Positions 14,893-23,101 of a DNA stretch of 39,556 nt are shown one piece after another. The DNA is from an uncultured Oscillibacter sp. GTDB taxonomy: Bacteria > Bacillota > Clostridia > Oscillospirales > Oscillospiraceae. Where the stretch lies: the NCBI GenBank assembly GCA_910584075.1, contig CAJTZI010000016.1, positions 1 to 39,556 of the forward strand, read 5' to 3'. The translations under genes were made by a program, and so were the position numbers. Positions within the stretch are counted from its first letter, which is position 1. Each line of letters begins with the position of its first letter. Below the pieces are notes generated by a model that made no database searches, was not told the origin of the DNA, and saw only the letters and a list, made by a program, of their open reading frames with translations.

Positions 14893-15710
14893 GTTTGTTT
14901 CGCTGTCCCGTCTGCGAGGCGCCGCTGGCGCGGGGAGCGCGGGCCTATGTCTGCCCCTCCGGACACAGCTACGACCTGGCCAGGGAGGGGTACGCCTACC
15001 TCCTGCCCCCCAACCAAAAACACTCTGCCGCCCCCGGAGACGACCGCCGGATGGCCCAGGCCCGGCGGGATTTCCTATCCAAAGGGTATTATGAATTGCT
15101 TTTAAATACCCTCTGTTGTCAGATTTTGTCCCTCTGCGGCGAATCTCCCGTGATTTTGGACGCCGGCTGCGGCGAGGGCTACTACACCGCCGGTATTTTT
15201 CAGGCTCTGGAGGCCGCCGGCAAATCGCCCCGCATGGCGGGGACGGACATCTCCAAGTTCATCCTTCGCTCCGCCGCCAAGCGGGAAAGAGGCGTGGAGT
15301 TCGCCGTGGCCTCCTCCTACCGCCTGCCTCTGGCGGACGGCGCCGCGGATCTTCTGCTGGACTGCTTCTCCCCCCTGGCTCTGGAGGAGTTCCGCCGGGT
15401 GCTGCGGCCCGGCGGCGCGTTTTTGTACGTGGTCCCCGGGGCAAATCACCTGTGGGAGCTGAAACAGGTGCTGTACGACCACCCTTATCCCAACGAGGAG
15501 AGGGAAACGCCCTATGAGGGCTTCGCCTATGAGAGAATCGTCCCCGTGGACGGGACGGTCACCCTCCCCAATCAAACGGATATCCAGAATATCTTCCGCA
15601 TGACGCCGTACTACTGGAAGACGCCCAAGTCCGGCGGGGAGCGGCTGGCGGCGTTGGAGACCCTGGAGGTCACGGTCTCCTTCCGGGTCCATGTCTTTCG
15701 TAAACTGTAA
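14889..15710 (+). CDS. rlmA: 23S rRNA guanine-N1 methyltransferase, RlmA type
   Basis: The 273-residue protein has an N-terminal zinc finger (CPVC near residues 6-9 and CPSGHSYD near 22) and then a Rossmann methyltransferase domain with motif I VILDAGCGEGYY at about residue 85. The zinc finger plus SAM domain is the layout of RlmA(I)/RlmA(II), which methylate G745 or G748 in domain II of 23S rRNA. RlmA(II)-type methylation affects tylosin susceptibility. Which base is modified cannot be told by eye. The ATG at 14889 overlaps the MATE stop codon. A bidirectional terminator follows directly. Confidence 0.9.
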   Translation: MSLFRCPVCEAPLARGARAYVCPSGHSYDLAREGYAYLLPPNQKHSAAPGDDRRMAQARRDFLSKGYYELLLNTLCCQILSLCGESPVILDAGCGEGYYTAGIFQALEAAGKSPRMAGTDISKFILRSAAKRERGVEFAVASSYRLPLADGAADLLLDCFSPLALEEFRRVLRPGGAFLYVVPGANHLWELKQVLYDHPYPNEERETPYEGFAYERIVPVDGTVTLPNQTDIQNIFRMTPYYWKTPKSGGERLAALETLEVTVSFRVHVFRKL

Positions 15711-15742
15711 AAACACGCAGCCCCACGGGGCTGCGTGTTTTT
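15711..15742. terminator. Bidirectional terminator between rlmA and the glycosyltransferase gene
   Basis: A 13-bp perfect stem (15711-15723 with 15728-15740) and a 4-base loop has A residues on the left and T residues on the right, so it can end both the rlmA transcript and the leftward glycosyltransferase transcript. It starts directly after the rlmA stop and 5 bases from the glycosyltransferase stop. Confidence 0.92.
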
Positions 15743-15747
15743 CGCTT

Positions 15748-16791
15748 TTATGCCCGGGCGTGCCGCTGCCGCACAGGGGCGGGCAGAGGCGGCAGAATCC
15801 GCTCCCGGCAGTAGATCTCCCGCAGTCTGGTTCCCACGGCCTCCAGGCTTCGGCTCTCCGCTGTTGTCCGGCCCGCGGAGGTCAAATCCGGCAGGGCGCC
15901 GGAGAGAACGCCCTCAACGCTCTGTTGAAATTCATCTGTATTTGACGCTTTGTATACATTTTTGCCGGCCTCCAGCCACCCGCCGTACACGGGGATATCC
16001 CGAACTACCGTGGGAATGCCGCAGGCCAGGGCCTCCAGCACCACGATGCCCTCGGTCTCCTCATGGCTCATGAAGGCGAACACATCCGCGCCACAGTAGG
16101 CCTCCCGCAGCTGCTCCCGGTCCACAAAGCCGGGGAAAAGAACGTTGGCGGGGGCGTTTTCAATGGCGTGGACAATCTCCTGGGGGATCAGGCGGGGGTC
16201 TGTCCAGCCAAACCACAAAAACCGGGCGGAGGGGATCCGACGGGCCAAGTCCAGAAACTCCGGCAGACCCTTTCGGGCGATGGTGTGGCCCACGGAGATC
16301 ACCGTCTGCACGTCCTCCGTCAGGCCGTACCGCCGCCGGAAATCGGAGCGGGCGGAGGGATCCGGCCGGAAGTAATCCGTGTCCACGCCGTTGGAGATGC
16401 TGTACACCGGGCGTTTGAGGCCGTAGCCCTCCAGAAGCTGCCGGGAGTAGTCCGTGGGGGTCAGCACCACGTCTCCCAGGCCGTAGCAGAACTTGATCCA
16501 CTGCCGGAACAGGGGGGCCAGGGCGTCGGAGCCCTTGAAGGAGCCGCGGAAATCCTCCATGGTGGAGTGGCCGTACCACACCACCTTTCTCCCCCGCAGG
16601 CGGGCACCCAGCGCCGTCAGCACGGAATCCGGCAGAACCGTGTTTACATGGACGGCGGCGGCGTCCTTTGTCCAGCGGGAGGTGGTCCCGATCTCCGCCC
16701 GACGCAGGCACTCCCGCTGGTGGCGGATGGCCTGTCCCACGCCGCTGCGGCCCACCAGCTTTTCCCCGCCGCTGTAAATGTAGATTTTCAT
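15748..16791 (-). CDS. GT4 glycosyltransferase, putative second-step glycolipid synthase (LafB/CpoA-like)
   Basis: The 347-residue GT-B glycosyltransferase has an N-terminus (MKIYIYSGGEKLVGRSGVGQ) strongly like streptococcal LafB/CpoA, which adds the second sugar to monoglycosyl-diacylglycerol. The donor-binding domain has SNGVDTDYF, SVGHTIARKGLPEF and the E-x7-E motif in HEETEGIVVLEALACG. It acts at the cytoplasmic face of the membrane. The ATG at 16791 follows GAGGAGGAC. It is the third gene of a leftward locus after a first GT4 enzyme and a TVP38/TMEM64 protein, separated from the latter by 221 bases. The glycolipid role is inferred from the N-terminus and the paired glycosyltransferases. 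Confidence 0.82.
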   Translation of the reverse strand: MKIYIYSGGEKLVGRSGVGQAIRHQRECLRRAEIGTTSRWTKDAAAVHVNTVLPDSVLTALGARLRGRKVVWYGHSTMEDFRGSFKGSDALAPLFRQWIKFCYGLGDVVLTPTDYSRQLLEGYGLKRPVYSISNGVDTDYFRPDPSARSDFRRRYGLTEDVQTVISVGHTIARKGLPEFLDLARRIPSARFLWFGWTDPRLIPQEIVHAIENAPANVLFPGFVDREQLREAYCGADVFAFMSHEETEGIVVLEALACGIPTVVRDIPVYGGWLEAGKNVYKASNTDEFQQSVEGVLSGALPDLTSAGRTTAESRSLEAVGTRLREIYCRERILPPLPAPVRQRHARA

Positions 16792-17012
16792 GGCGTCCTC
16801 CTCATTTGTTTCACTGCCCTTAGCATACCAGGTGTTTCTTACAAGTAACCGGACAAAATTCTGACAATTTTCTTGCAATTTTCTGCGTCTGCCCCGGGAT
16901 TTTGGGTGCACCAAACCAGGCAGGCGTCTCCGCCCGCTTTTTGCGCATGACCAGCTTTTACGTGAACCGTCGATTGACGACGGAAAATTTTTTAAATTGC
17001 CGGGCGCTTCCC

Positions 17013-17600
17013 TCAGCGGACGATCATCTGCCACACAGCGGTGAGACCCAGACTGTACAGGGCGATGGCAAAGGGCTTGCCCAGAAGGATGATGGCGGTG
17101 TACCGCCGCCAGGTCATATCCGTTGTGCCTGCCAGATAGCACAGAAAGTCGTCCGGTGCCACCGGCAGAAAGATGGCCAGGGCGAAGAGCCGGGCAAAGC
17201 GGTTCCGCTCCTCCGCCCAATGGCTGTACTTCTGAATGGTCTTCTCTGAGAACAGCAGGGAAAGCAGGGGCTTGCCGCAGTTCCGGGCCACGGCGAAGGC
17301 CATGAGGGAGCCCAGGCAGATGCCCACGTAGTTGTAGACAAAGCCCCACACCGGGCCGAAGAGAATCACGCCCACCAGGCACCCCAGCCCTCCGGGCAGA
17401 ACGGGCACCACCACCTGCACCGCCTGGAAAACGGTGAACAGCAGCGCTCCAGCAGCGCCCAGACTGGAGACCAATGCCTCCAGCCGTTCCTGGGAAGTCA
17501 GCACGCCGGTCTGCCAGCCCCACAGGGCCACCGCCACGCACAGGAAAAACCCAATGACGGACACAGCCTGGAGGACCGTCTTCTCAATGGGCCGGCTCAC
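17013..17600 (-). CDS. TVP38/TMEM64 (VTT-domain) membrane protein
   Basis: The 195-residue protein has about five hydrophobic segments. The VTT-domain core is visible as VPVLPGGLGCLVGVILFGPVWGF, the re-entrant glycine-rich region, and later FALAIFLPVAPDDFLCYLAGTT. VTT proteins of the DedA/TMEM64 superfamily include lipid scramblases and undecaprenyl-phosphate or phospholipid flippases. The start overlaps the end of the first glycosyltransferase by four bases, so the two are coupled. Placed between two glycolipid-type glycosyltransferases, it may move the lipid product or substrate across the membrane; this is inference. Confidence 0.9.
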   Translation of the reverse strand: MSRPIEKTVLQAVSVIGFFLCVAVALWGWQTGVLTSQERLEALVSSLGAAGALLFTVFQAVQVVVPVLPGGLGCLVGVILFGPVWGFVYNYVGICLGSLMAFAVARNCGKPLLSLLFSEKTIQKYSHWAEERNRFARLFALAIFLPVAPDDFLCYLAGTTDMTWRRYTAIILLGKPFAIALYSLGLTAVWQMIVR

Positions 17601-18781
17601 GCGGAGACCTCCCGGCAGACATCTGCCCTGGCGCGGCGGGCAATCTGCTCCTCATAGACAGCCTCCACCCGCTCCGCAAATCGCTGGGCGGAAAATTCCT
17701 CCGCGGAGACCCGGGCGCAGCTGGCCAGCCGCTCCCGGTGATGGGGCTGGGCCAGAAATTCGGAGAGTCTGGCCTGGAACTCCGCCTCGTCCCGATACTG
17801 CCAGCCGTTCTCCCCGTTCCGGATGACGCCGGCAAGACAGGGGTCCGCCCGGCACAGGGCGGGGACACCGGCGGCCAGCGCCTCGATGTAAGTCAGTCCC
17901 TGGGTCTCGCTGGTGGAGGCGCTGACAAACAGGTCTCCCAGCTGGTACCAGTCCGGCACCTGCTCCGGAGGCACCATGCCGGCAAACACCACATCCGGAG
18001 CCGCCAGACTCAGGGCCGCCGCCGTCTGCTCCAGACGCGGGCGGTCGGGGCCGTCCCCCACGATCAGCAGTGTGACCGGGACGTCTTTGAGGGCGGCGCG
18101 GCAGCGCAGCAGCTCATCAATGTTCTTCTCCTCCGCCAGACGGCCCACGGAGACCAGAATGGTCCGGTTCGCTGGAATGTCCAGACTGGCCCGCAGCACC
18201 GCGGACCGCCAGGGATCCGCCTCTCGGCTGAAGGGAGCGAGGTCAATGCCGGAGGGCACCACAAACACCGGGCAGCGGACGCCGTACTTTTGCAGCAGCA
18301 TCCGCACCTTGCCGGTGGGGGCGATGAGACAGTCCGTCCGGGCTGCCACCCACCGGGAGAACACCGCCACCGCCTGCTTTCCAAACCGGACGCTGGGGGA
18401 GAAATAGTGGGTGTAATCCTCATACACCGTGTGGTAGGTATGGACCAGGGGGATGTCCAGCTCCTCGGCGATGCGGCGGGCCAGGAAGAAGGTGGAGAAC
18501 TCACACTGGGAGTGGACCACGTCCGGACACCAGTCAATCAGCTGGCGCACCCGCTTTCCGGCCAGGGCCGTGCGCAGCCGGGCGCCGGGGTACACAAGAC
18601 CCGCGGCAATGGAGCCGAGATATGTCACACCGTCCTTTTCCCAGGAGCGGCGGCTCTGGGAGAGGGTCAGCACCCGGACCTCGTGGCCCCGGCGCTCCAG
18701 CTCTCTCCGAAGATTTTTCACCGACGTGACCACCCCGTTGACGGCGGGGCTGTACCAGTCGGAGGTAATAAGGATTTTCAT
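17597..18781 (-). CDS. GT4 glycosyltransferase, putative diacylglycerol glucosyltransferase (LafA/alMGS-like)
   Basis: The 394-residue GT-B enzyme begins MKILITSDWYSPAVNGVVTS, as in diacylglycerol alpha-glucosyltransferases (LafA, alMGS), where the P-x-V-x-G-V loop binds the acceptor. The donor domain has VPSGIDLAPF, SVGRLAEEKNIDELL, and the E-x7-E motif in SETQGLTYIEALAAGVP. It would make monoglucosyl-diacylglycerol at the inner membrane face, the first step of glycolipid anchor synthesis. The ATG at 18781 begins the conserved strand; the upstream codons to 18814 lack a ribosome site. A strong promoter lies at 18899-18927. The next two genes of the locus are the TVP38 protein and a LafB-like enzyme. 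Confidence 0.85.
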   Translation of the reverse strand: MKILITSDWYSPAVNGVVTSVKNLRRELERRGHEVRVLTLSQSRRSWEKDGVTYLGSIAAGLVYPGARLRTALAGKRVRQLIDWCPDVVHSQCEFSTFFLARRIAEELDIPLVHTYHTVYEDYTHYFSPSVRFGKQAVAVFSRWVAARTDCLIAPTGKVRMLLQKYGVRCPVFVVPSGIDLAPFSREADPWRSAVLRASLDIPANRTILVSVGRLAEEKNIDELLRCRAALKDVPVTLLIVGDGPDRPRLEQTAAALSLAAPDVVFAGMVPPEQVPDWYQLGDLFVSASTSETQGLTYIEALAAGVPALCRADPCLAGVIRNGENGWQYRDEAEFQARLSEFLAQPHHRERLASCARVSAEEFSAQRFAERVEAVYEEQIARRARADVCREVSA

Positions 18782-18880
18782 GCAAGGTCCCTCTCTTCGC
18801 GTTGTTCTAACCATCTTTACGAGATGGCGGTCTGATTTTCTTCAAAAAAGCGGAAATATTTTATGTCTACCCTGTATCAT

Positions 18881-18918
18881 TGTACTAGTGTATTAGATAT
18901 AATAATACAGTTGGTACA
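18881..18918 (-). promoter_or_regulatory. Two-layer palindromic operator over the glycolipid promoter
   Basis: GTATTA (18890-18895) and TAATAC (18903-18908) form a perfect inverted repeat with a 7-base centre that covers the -10 box at 18899-18904. An outer inverted pair, TGTAC (18881-18885) and GTACA (18914-18918), flanks it. The layout resembles GntR/YtrA-type operators. No such regulator gene is in the window. Confidence 0.55.
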
Positions 18919-18927
18919 GCTTGTCAA
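18899..18927 (-). promoter_or_regulatory. Strong sigma-A promoter of the glycolipid locus
   Basis: On the minus strand, perfect TTGACA (18922-18927), a 17-base spacer and TATTAT (18899-18904). The leader to the start codon at 18781 is about 110 bases. Confidence 0.88.
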
Positions 18928-18986
18928 GTCAAACTTTGCGGCTCCTGCGGCCGTTTTCCGGTCCGGTACGGCAATACCATACCACC

Positions 18987-19030
18987 GGAATCTGTCCACG
19001 ATCTTTCTGAAATCTGACAGTTTTGAAAGA
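18987..19030 (-). repeat. 44-bp repeated element, copy 2
   Basis: On the minus strand this matches 6418-6461 at 40 of 44 positions. It lies 4 bases after the terminator hairpin of the BceAB-like permease and about 60 bases upstream of the -35 box of the glycolipid promoter. Confidence 0.8.
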
Positions 19031-19033
19031 AGC

Positions 19034-19068
19034 GCGTCCCCGGCGGTGTGGAAACCCGCCGGGGACGC
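19034..19068 (-). terminator. Probable terminator of the BceAB-like operon
   Basis: A perfect 13-bp GC-rich stem (19034-19046 with 19056-19068) starts 6 bases after the permease stop codon. On the minus strand it is followed by GCTTCTTTC, an imperfect T tract. Confidence 0.7.
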
Positions 19069-19073
19069 AGAGC

Positions 19074-21119
19074 TCAGCGCGCCGTCTCTCCGCCGACAAT
19101 CCGGTCGTAGGCGGAGGCGGTGAGGCCGTAGACCAGGGCGTAGATGAAGCAGAAGGCCAGCATGGTCCCGGCGGTACAGAGGGCAAACAGCTTTACGTTG
19201 TAGAGGTTGAAGAGCTCCAGCATCCGGGAGAGCATGGGGAAGGCCGCCAGCACGTGGACCCCCGCCGTCCCCAGGGGCAGGAAGAATACCAGCAGAATCT
19301 GGCTGTGGATGGAGGCCTTGACCTCCTTCTCCGTCATACCCACTTGGCGGCAGATGTGGTAGCGCCGCTGGTCCTCGTAGCCCTCGGAAATTTGCTTATA
19401 GTAGATGATGAGGACGGTGGTCATGAGGAAGAGGATGCCAAGGAACACCCCCAGGAACAAAAAGCCGCCGTACATAGCGTAGTACTCCACGGCCTGGTCC
19501 TGCTTGCTGACAAAGCTGATGCCGCCCTCCCGCAGGCTCAGGCGGTACACCAGGTCCTCGGTCTGGGCCAGCTTTTCCCTGTAATCCTCCCCGGACAGAT
19601 TCATCTGGATACGGAACTGGCGGCCGGTGCGGTCCCGGTCCATGGCCATGAGGTTTTCCGCCGTCTCCCGGTCCGCCACCACCAGGAACAGCTCTGCCTC
19701 CTCACCGCCCAGCAGGGTGGTTGTGGCGTGACGGATGGGGTCTGTGATCTCGCCCTGGACGTGGAAGGAGTATCCCTCCAGGTCAGAGGGGGATTCGATA
19801 TATGAGGCGGGGTGCTCGTCGTTGAACCGGGCGATCCGGAAGTCCATGGGGAAATTCTCCAGGCCAACGGCATGAACCAGCGCCTCACCCGGAGCCAGGC
19901 TGACGGCCCGGCCGGTCAGGCGGGCGTAGTCCTCTGCCGTCACAATCTCCAGCAGCGTCCGCTGGGTGCCGGGGCTCATATTCAAAGACAGCACCCCATT
20001 GCGCCACCCGCAGTACACCCAGTAGCGGTTATAATATTGAAGGTTCTGGATTTCACCCACAGAGGCCGCCTCCCGCCGCACCTCCTCCAGGTAAGACATG
20101 GAGTCCCCGCTCTGCCGGTCCAGGTCCTGGAGAAACTCGATGTCGTAGGGGAACATCTCATCCAGGGCCCGGTCCAGGCCAACGTACAGGCAGATGGTGG
20201 TGGACACCGTCACCAGCACCATGGTGGAGAGGATGCAGATATTGGCCAAACCCACGGCGTTCTGCTTCATGCGGTAGAGAAGCCCGGAGACGGCGGTGAA
20301 GTGGTTTGTCTGATAGTAGAAATTCCTGTTGGCCCGGAGCCGCTTCAGCAGGGCGATAGACCCGGCGGTAAACAGACAGTAGGTGCCCAGCATCACCAGC
20401 GCCACCGCCGGAACGAAAAAGGCCATGGCCACGATGGAACTTTTCATGGTAAAGGAGAGGCCGTAGCCCCCCAGCAGGGCCGCGAGGCCGATGAGCACCA
20501 GCAGCCACTTGGTCCGGGGCTCCCGCTCCCCGGCGTGCTCGCTGTGGAGCAGCTCCACAGGTCTGGAGCGGTACAGGCGGAGGAGATTCTGGAGCAGCGT
20601 CAGGACCATCAGCACGGCGAAGAGGACGGCCGTCTGGCAGATCCCCGGCAGGCTGACGGAAAAACCGAACAGCACCGGCAGGTGGGACATCTTGAGGACC
20701 ACCAGCAGCATCAGCTTGGACAGGAGAATGCCCGCGAGAATTCCGCCGCTGATCACCACCGCCGTACACAGGGCCGTCTCCCAGCACATCACCAGGGCGA
20801 TGTGCCGCTTCTCCAGGCCCAGGATGTTGTAGAGGCCCAGCTCCTTCTGCCGCCGCTTCATGACGAAGCTGTTGGCGTACAGAAGGATTACGGCGGCAAA
20901 GAGGGCCACCACAAAGCAGCCCATGTCGCTCAGGGACTGGAGATACATGGCTCCCCGGACGGTTTTCAGCGTCTCGTGGCCGGAGAGGAAGCGGAGGATG
21001 TAGTACATGGCTGCCACACCGACGCAGGAGAGGAGGTATGGGCCGTAGTACCGCCCGTTCCGCATGAGGTTCACCAGGGCCAGCCGGGGAAAGAAGCCGG
21101 ATTTACGCATGGGACTCAC
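19074..21119 (-). CDS. BceB/VraE-like ABC transporter permease
   Basis: The 681-residue permease shows the BceB layout. An N-terminal helix and FtsX-type bundle carry the coupling motif KRRQKELGLYNILGLEKRHI; helices follow to about residue 300. A large outer domain of about 200 residues (starting LDRALDEMFPYDIEF) comes next, and a final FtsX unit of three helices has the second coupling motif YEDQRRYHICRQVGMTEKEVKAS. BceAB-type transporters bind or free antimicrobial peptides from lipid II-cycle targets and signal to a partner histidine kinase. The start overlaps the ATPase gene by 17 bases. With the kinase and regulator just upstream, this is a complete BceRSAB-like module. The peptide sensed (bacitracin, nisin or host peptides) is unknown. 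Confidence 0.93.
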   Translation of the reverse strand: MSPMRKSGFFPRLALVNLMRNGRYYGPYLLSCVGVAAMYYILRFLSGHETLKTVRGAMYLQSLSDMGCFVVALFAAVILLYANSFVMKRRQKELGLYNILGLEKRHIALVMCWETALCTAVVISGGILAGILLSKLMLLVVLKMSHLPVLFGFSVSLPGICQTAVLFAVLMVLTLLQNLLRLYRSRPVELLHSEHAGEREPRTKWLLVLIGLAALLGGYGLSFTMKSSIVAMAFFVPAVALVMLGTYCLFTAGSIALLKRLRANRNFYYQTNHFTAVSGLLYRMKQNAVGLANICILSTMVLVTVSTTICLYVGLDRALDEMFPYDIEFLQDLDRQSGDSMSYLEEVRREAASVGEIQNLQYYNRYWVYCGWRNGVLSLNMSPGTQRTLLEIVTAEDYARLTGRAVSLAPGEALVHAVGLENFPMDFRIARFNDEHPASYIESPSDLEGYSFHVQGEITDPIRHATTTLLGGEEAELFLVVADRETAENLMAMDRDRTGRQFRIQMNLSGEDYREKLAQTEDLVYRLSLREGGISFVSKQDQAVEYYAMYGGFLFLGVFLGILFLMTTVLIIYYKQISEGYEDQRRYHICRQVGMTEKEVKASIHSQILLVFFLPLGTAGVHVLAAFPMLSRMLELFNLYNVKLFALCTAGTMLAFCFIYALVYGLTASAYDRIVGGETAR

Positions 21120-21870
21120 CGCCTTGAGAGAGCACCGTCAGCGTGTCGGAGATGCGGCGGAACTGGGACTCCTGGGTCTCCCCGCCCCGGTATAGCTGGT
21201 GGTATACCTGCCCGTCCCGCAGGAAGAGCACCCGCCCGGCGTGGCTGGCGGCCTTGACGGAGTGGGTCACCATCAAAATGGTCTGACCCTCCCGGTTGAT
21301 CTCCCCAAAGAGCTCCAGCAGACCGTCGGAGGACCGGGAGTCCAGGGCGCCGGTGGGCTCGTCCGCCAGGACGATCTGAGGCTCGGTGATCAGGGCCCGG
21401 GCGGCGGCGCAGCGCTGCTTCTGCCCGCCGGAGACCTCATAGGGATACTTCTCCAGGATGTCGGAGATCCCCAGCTGCTTTGCCAGGGGGAGTAGCTTGG
21501 CGTCCATGAACTCGTAGTCCTTTCCCGCCAGCACCAGGGGCAGGAAGATGTTGTCCCGCAGGGAGAAGGTGTCCAGCAGGTTGAAGTCCTGGAACACAAA
21601 ACCCAGGTGGGACCGGCGGAAGGCCGCCAGATCCCGCTCCCGGATATCCGAGAGGGCCTTGCCGTTGAGATAGACCTCCCCGGCGGTAGGGCGGTCCAGG
21701 GCCGCCAGAATGTTCAGGAGCGTGGTTTTGCCGGAGCCGGATTCGCCCATAATGGCCACGTACTCCCCGGGCTCCACGGAGAAGCTGACGCTGCGCAGGG
21801 CCTCCACCTGGTTCCCGCCGAAACGGGTGGTGTAGACCTTCTGCAAATGCTGTACTTCCAGTAATGGCAT
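21103..21870 (-). CDS. BceA/VraD-like ABC transporter ATPase
   Basis: The 255-residue ATPase has Walker A GESGSGKTT (about residues 39-47), Q-loop FVFQDFNLLDTFSL, a signature motif in the form VSGGQKQRCAAARAL, Walker B IVLADEPTGALD and switch histidine in VTHSVKAA. LLDTFSLRDNIFLPLVL is typical of the BceA group. The ATG at 21870 follows AGGAGGAC. It is preceded by a promoter region with response-regulator-type sites (21939-21975) and a -10 box at 21901-21906, and overlaps the permease gene. The C-terminal extension of about 35 residues after the core ATPase is normal for the group. Confidence 0.95.
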   Translation of the reverse strand: MPLLEVQHLQKVYTTRFGGNQVEALRSVSFSVEPGEYVAIMGESGSGKTTLLNILAALDRPTAGEVYLNGKALSDIRERDLAAFRRSHLGFVFQDFNLLDTFSLRDNIFLPLVLAGKDYEFMDAKLLPLAKQLGISDILEKYPYEVSGGQKQRCAAARALITEPQIVLADEPTGALDSRSSDGLLELFGEINREGQTILMVTHSVKAASHAGRVLFLRDGQVYHQLYRGGETQESQFRRISDTLTVLSQGGESHA

Positions 21871-21900
21871 TGAAATGTCCTCCTTGGGTTTGATGGAGCC

Positions 21901-21975
21901 AGTATACCAGACACGCCGGACCGCCAGCCATCGATTTGGCTTACAGTCCGGCGTGATAGCTTACAGTTTTGTAAG
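21901..21975 (-). promoter_or_regulatory. Response-regulator operator and promoter of the BceAB-like operon
   Basis: GCTTACAGT occurs twice, 20 bases apart (21939-21947 and 21959-21967), and CTTACA-GTTT-TGTAAG (21960-21975) is a perfect inverted repeat. Downstream on the minus strand is TATACT (21901-21906) with a poor -35 box (GGCTGG at 21924-21929). Sites just upstream of a weak -35 fit activation by the OmpR-family regulator encoded at 23098-23778. Confidence 0.65.
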
Positions 21976-22117
21976 ATTTGGGAGAGCCGGGAACTCACTG
22001 AGACCAAGTCCGGCCACCGAGGAGAGGGAACCGGGCGGTTGAGGTGGAACGGCCCGCTGAGGGCAGCGGGTCCCGCAGGGAAATGTCTTCCATTCTCCGG
22101 ATTGCCTCTGCGCCCCC

Positions 22118-23101
22118 TCACTTCACCACCCGTTTCCCCCGGCTCAGGTCCAGGCGCACCAGGGTGCCCTGGCCGGGGCGGGAGGTGACGGTGATGCCGT
22201 GGCACAGCCGCTCCATTACCGTCTTGCAGAGGTACAGCCCGATGCCGGTGGACTTCCGTTCCGTCCGGCCGTTGTAGCCGGTGAAGCCCTTCTCAAAGAC
22301 CCGGGGCAGGTCCTCGGGGCGGATGCCGATGCCGTCGTCGGCAATGACCACCGTGTCTCCATCGCCGTAGACCCGGATGGTGCCGCCCTCCGGCGTGTAC
22401 TTCAGGGCGTTGGAGAGCACCTGCTCCACCACAAAGCCCAGCCACTTGCCGTCCGTCAGCACGGTTTTTCCCGTCTCCCGGAAATCCAGGGTGATTTTTT
22501 TCAATATGAACATCTTGGCCAGCTTCCGCACCGTGCCCCGGAGGATTTCGTCCAGATCGCAGTCATGGAGGACGTAATCTGTGGAGGCGCTGTCCAGCCG
22601 CAGGTAGGACAGGACCATCTCCACATACTGCTCGATCTTCAAGAGCTCCACCTCCAGCGGGGCACTGTCCGGTCGTTCCTGGAGCAGAAGGCCCATGGCG
22701 GCGATGGGGGTCTTGATCTGGTGGGCCCAGAAGGTATAATAGTCCGTCATGTCCCGCAGGCGGTTCTCGTTCTCCATGGCCAGCCGGGCCCGGTTCTGGC
22801 AGAGGGCCTGGACCAGAGACTGGTAGTCCTCCTCCAGAAGCCCCATGGGAGGTGGCAGGGGCAGAACCTTCTCCCGGGCCTGCCGCAGCAGCAGCCGCAG
22901 CTCCCGGTGCCGGGCGAGAAAGCGGCTGTACCCCACGGCGAAGAGGGCCAGCCCCAGGGCCAGACACAGCACCCCGGCGTAGGCCACCGACTCCGACGGC
23001 AGATCGTAGAGGGAGAACACCGCGGCGAAGATCACGAAAAATCCCAGCAGCAGAAGCAGCAGCTTGTACTGCCGCCGGAGATACGCACCCAGCAGACTCA
23101 T
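22118..23101 (-). CDS. BceS-like intramembrane-sensing histidine kinase
   Basis: The 327-residue kinase has two membrane helices close together (about residues 15-32 and 40-60) with almost no outer loop, as in BceS-type kinases that sense through their partner ABC permease. The dimerisation/phosphorylation box is FWAHQIKTPIAAM at about residue 130, with the H in HQIKTP. The ATPase N box is VEQVLSNALKYTPEGG, and G boxes are in IADDGIGIRPEDLPRVF and STGIGLYLCK. The ATG at 23101 overlaps the regulator stop codon. It would receive a signal from the permease at 19074 and phosphorylate the regulator at 23098. Confidence 0.94.
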   Translation of the reverse strand: MSLLGAYLRRQYKLLLLLLGFFVIFAAVFSLYDLPSESVAYAGVLCLALGLALFAVGYSRFLARHRELRLLLRQAREKVLPLPPPMGLLEEDYQSLVQALCQNRARLAMENENRLRDMTDYYTFWAHQIKTPIAAMGLLLQERPDSAPLEVELLKIEQYVEMVLSYLRLDSASTDYVLHDCDLDEILRGTVRKLAKMFILKKITLDFRETGKTVLTDGKWLGFVVEQVLSNALKYTPEGGTIRVYGDGDTVVIADDGIGIRPEDLPRVFEKGFTGYNGRTERKSTGIGLYLCKTVMERLCHGITVTSRPGQGTLVRLDLSRGKRVVK

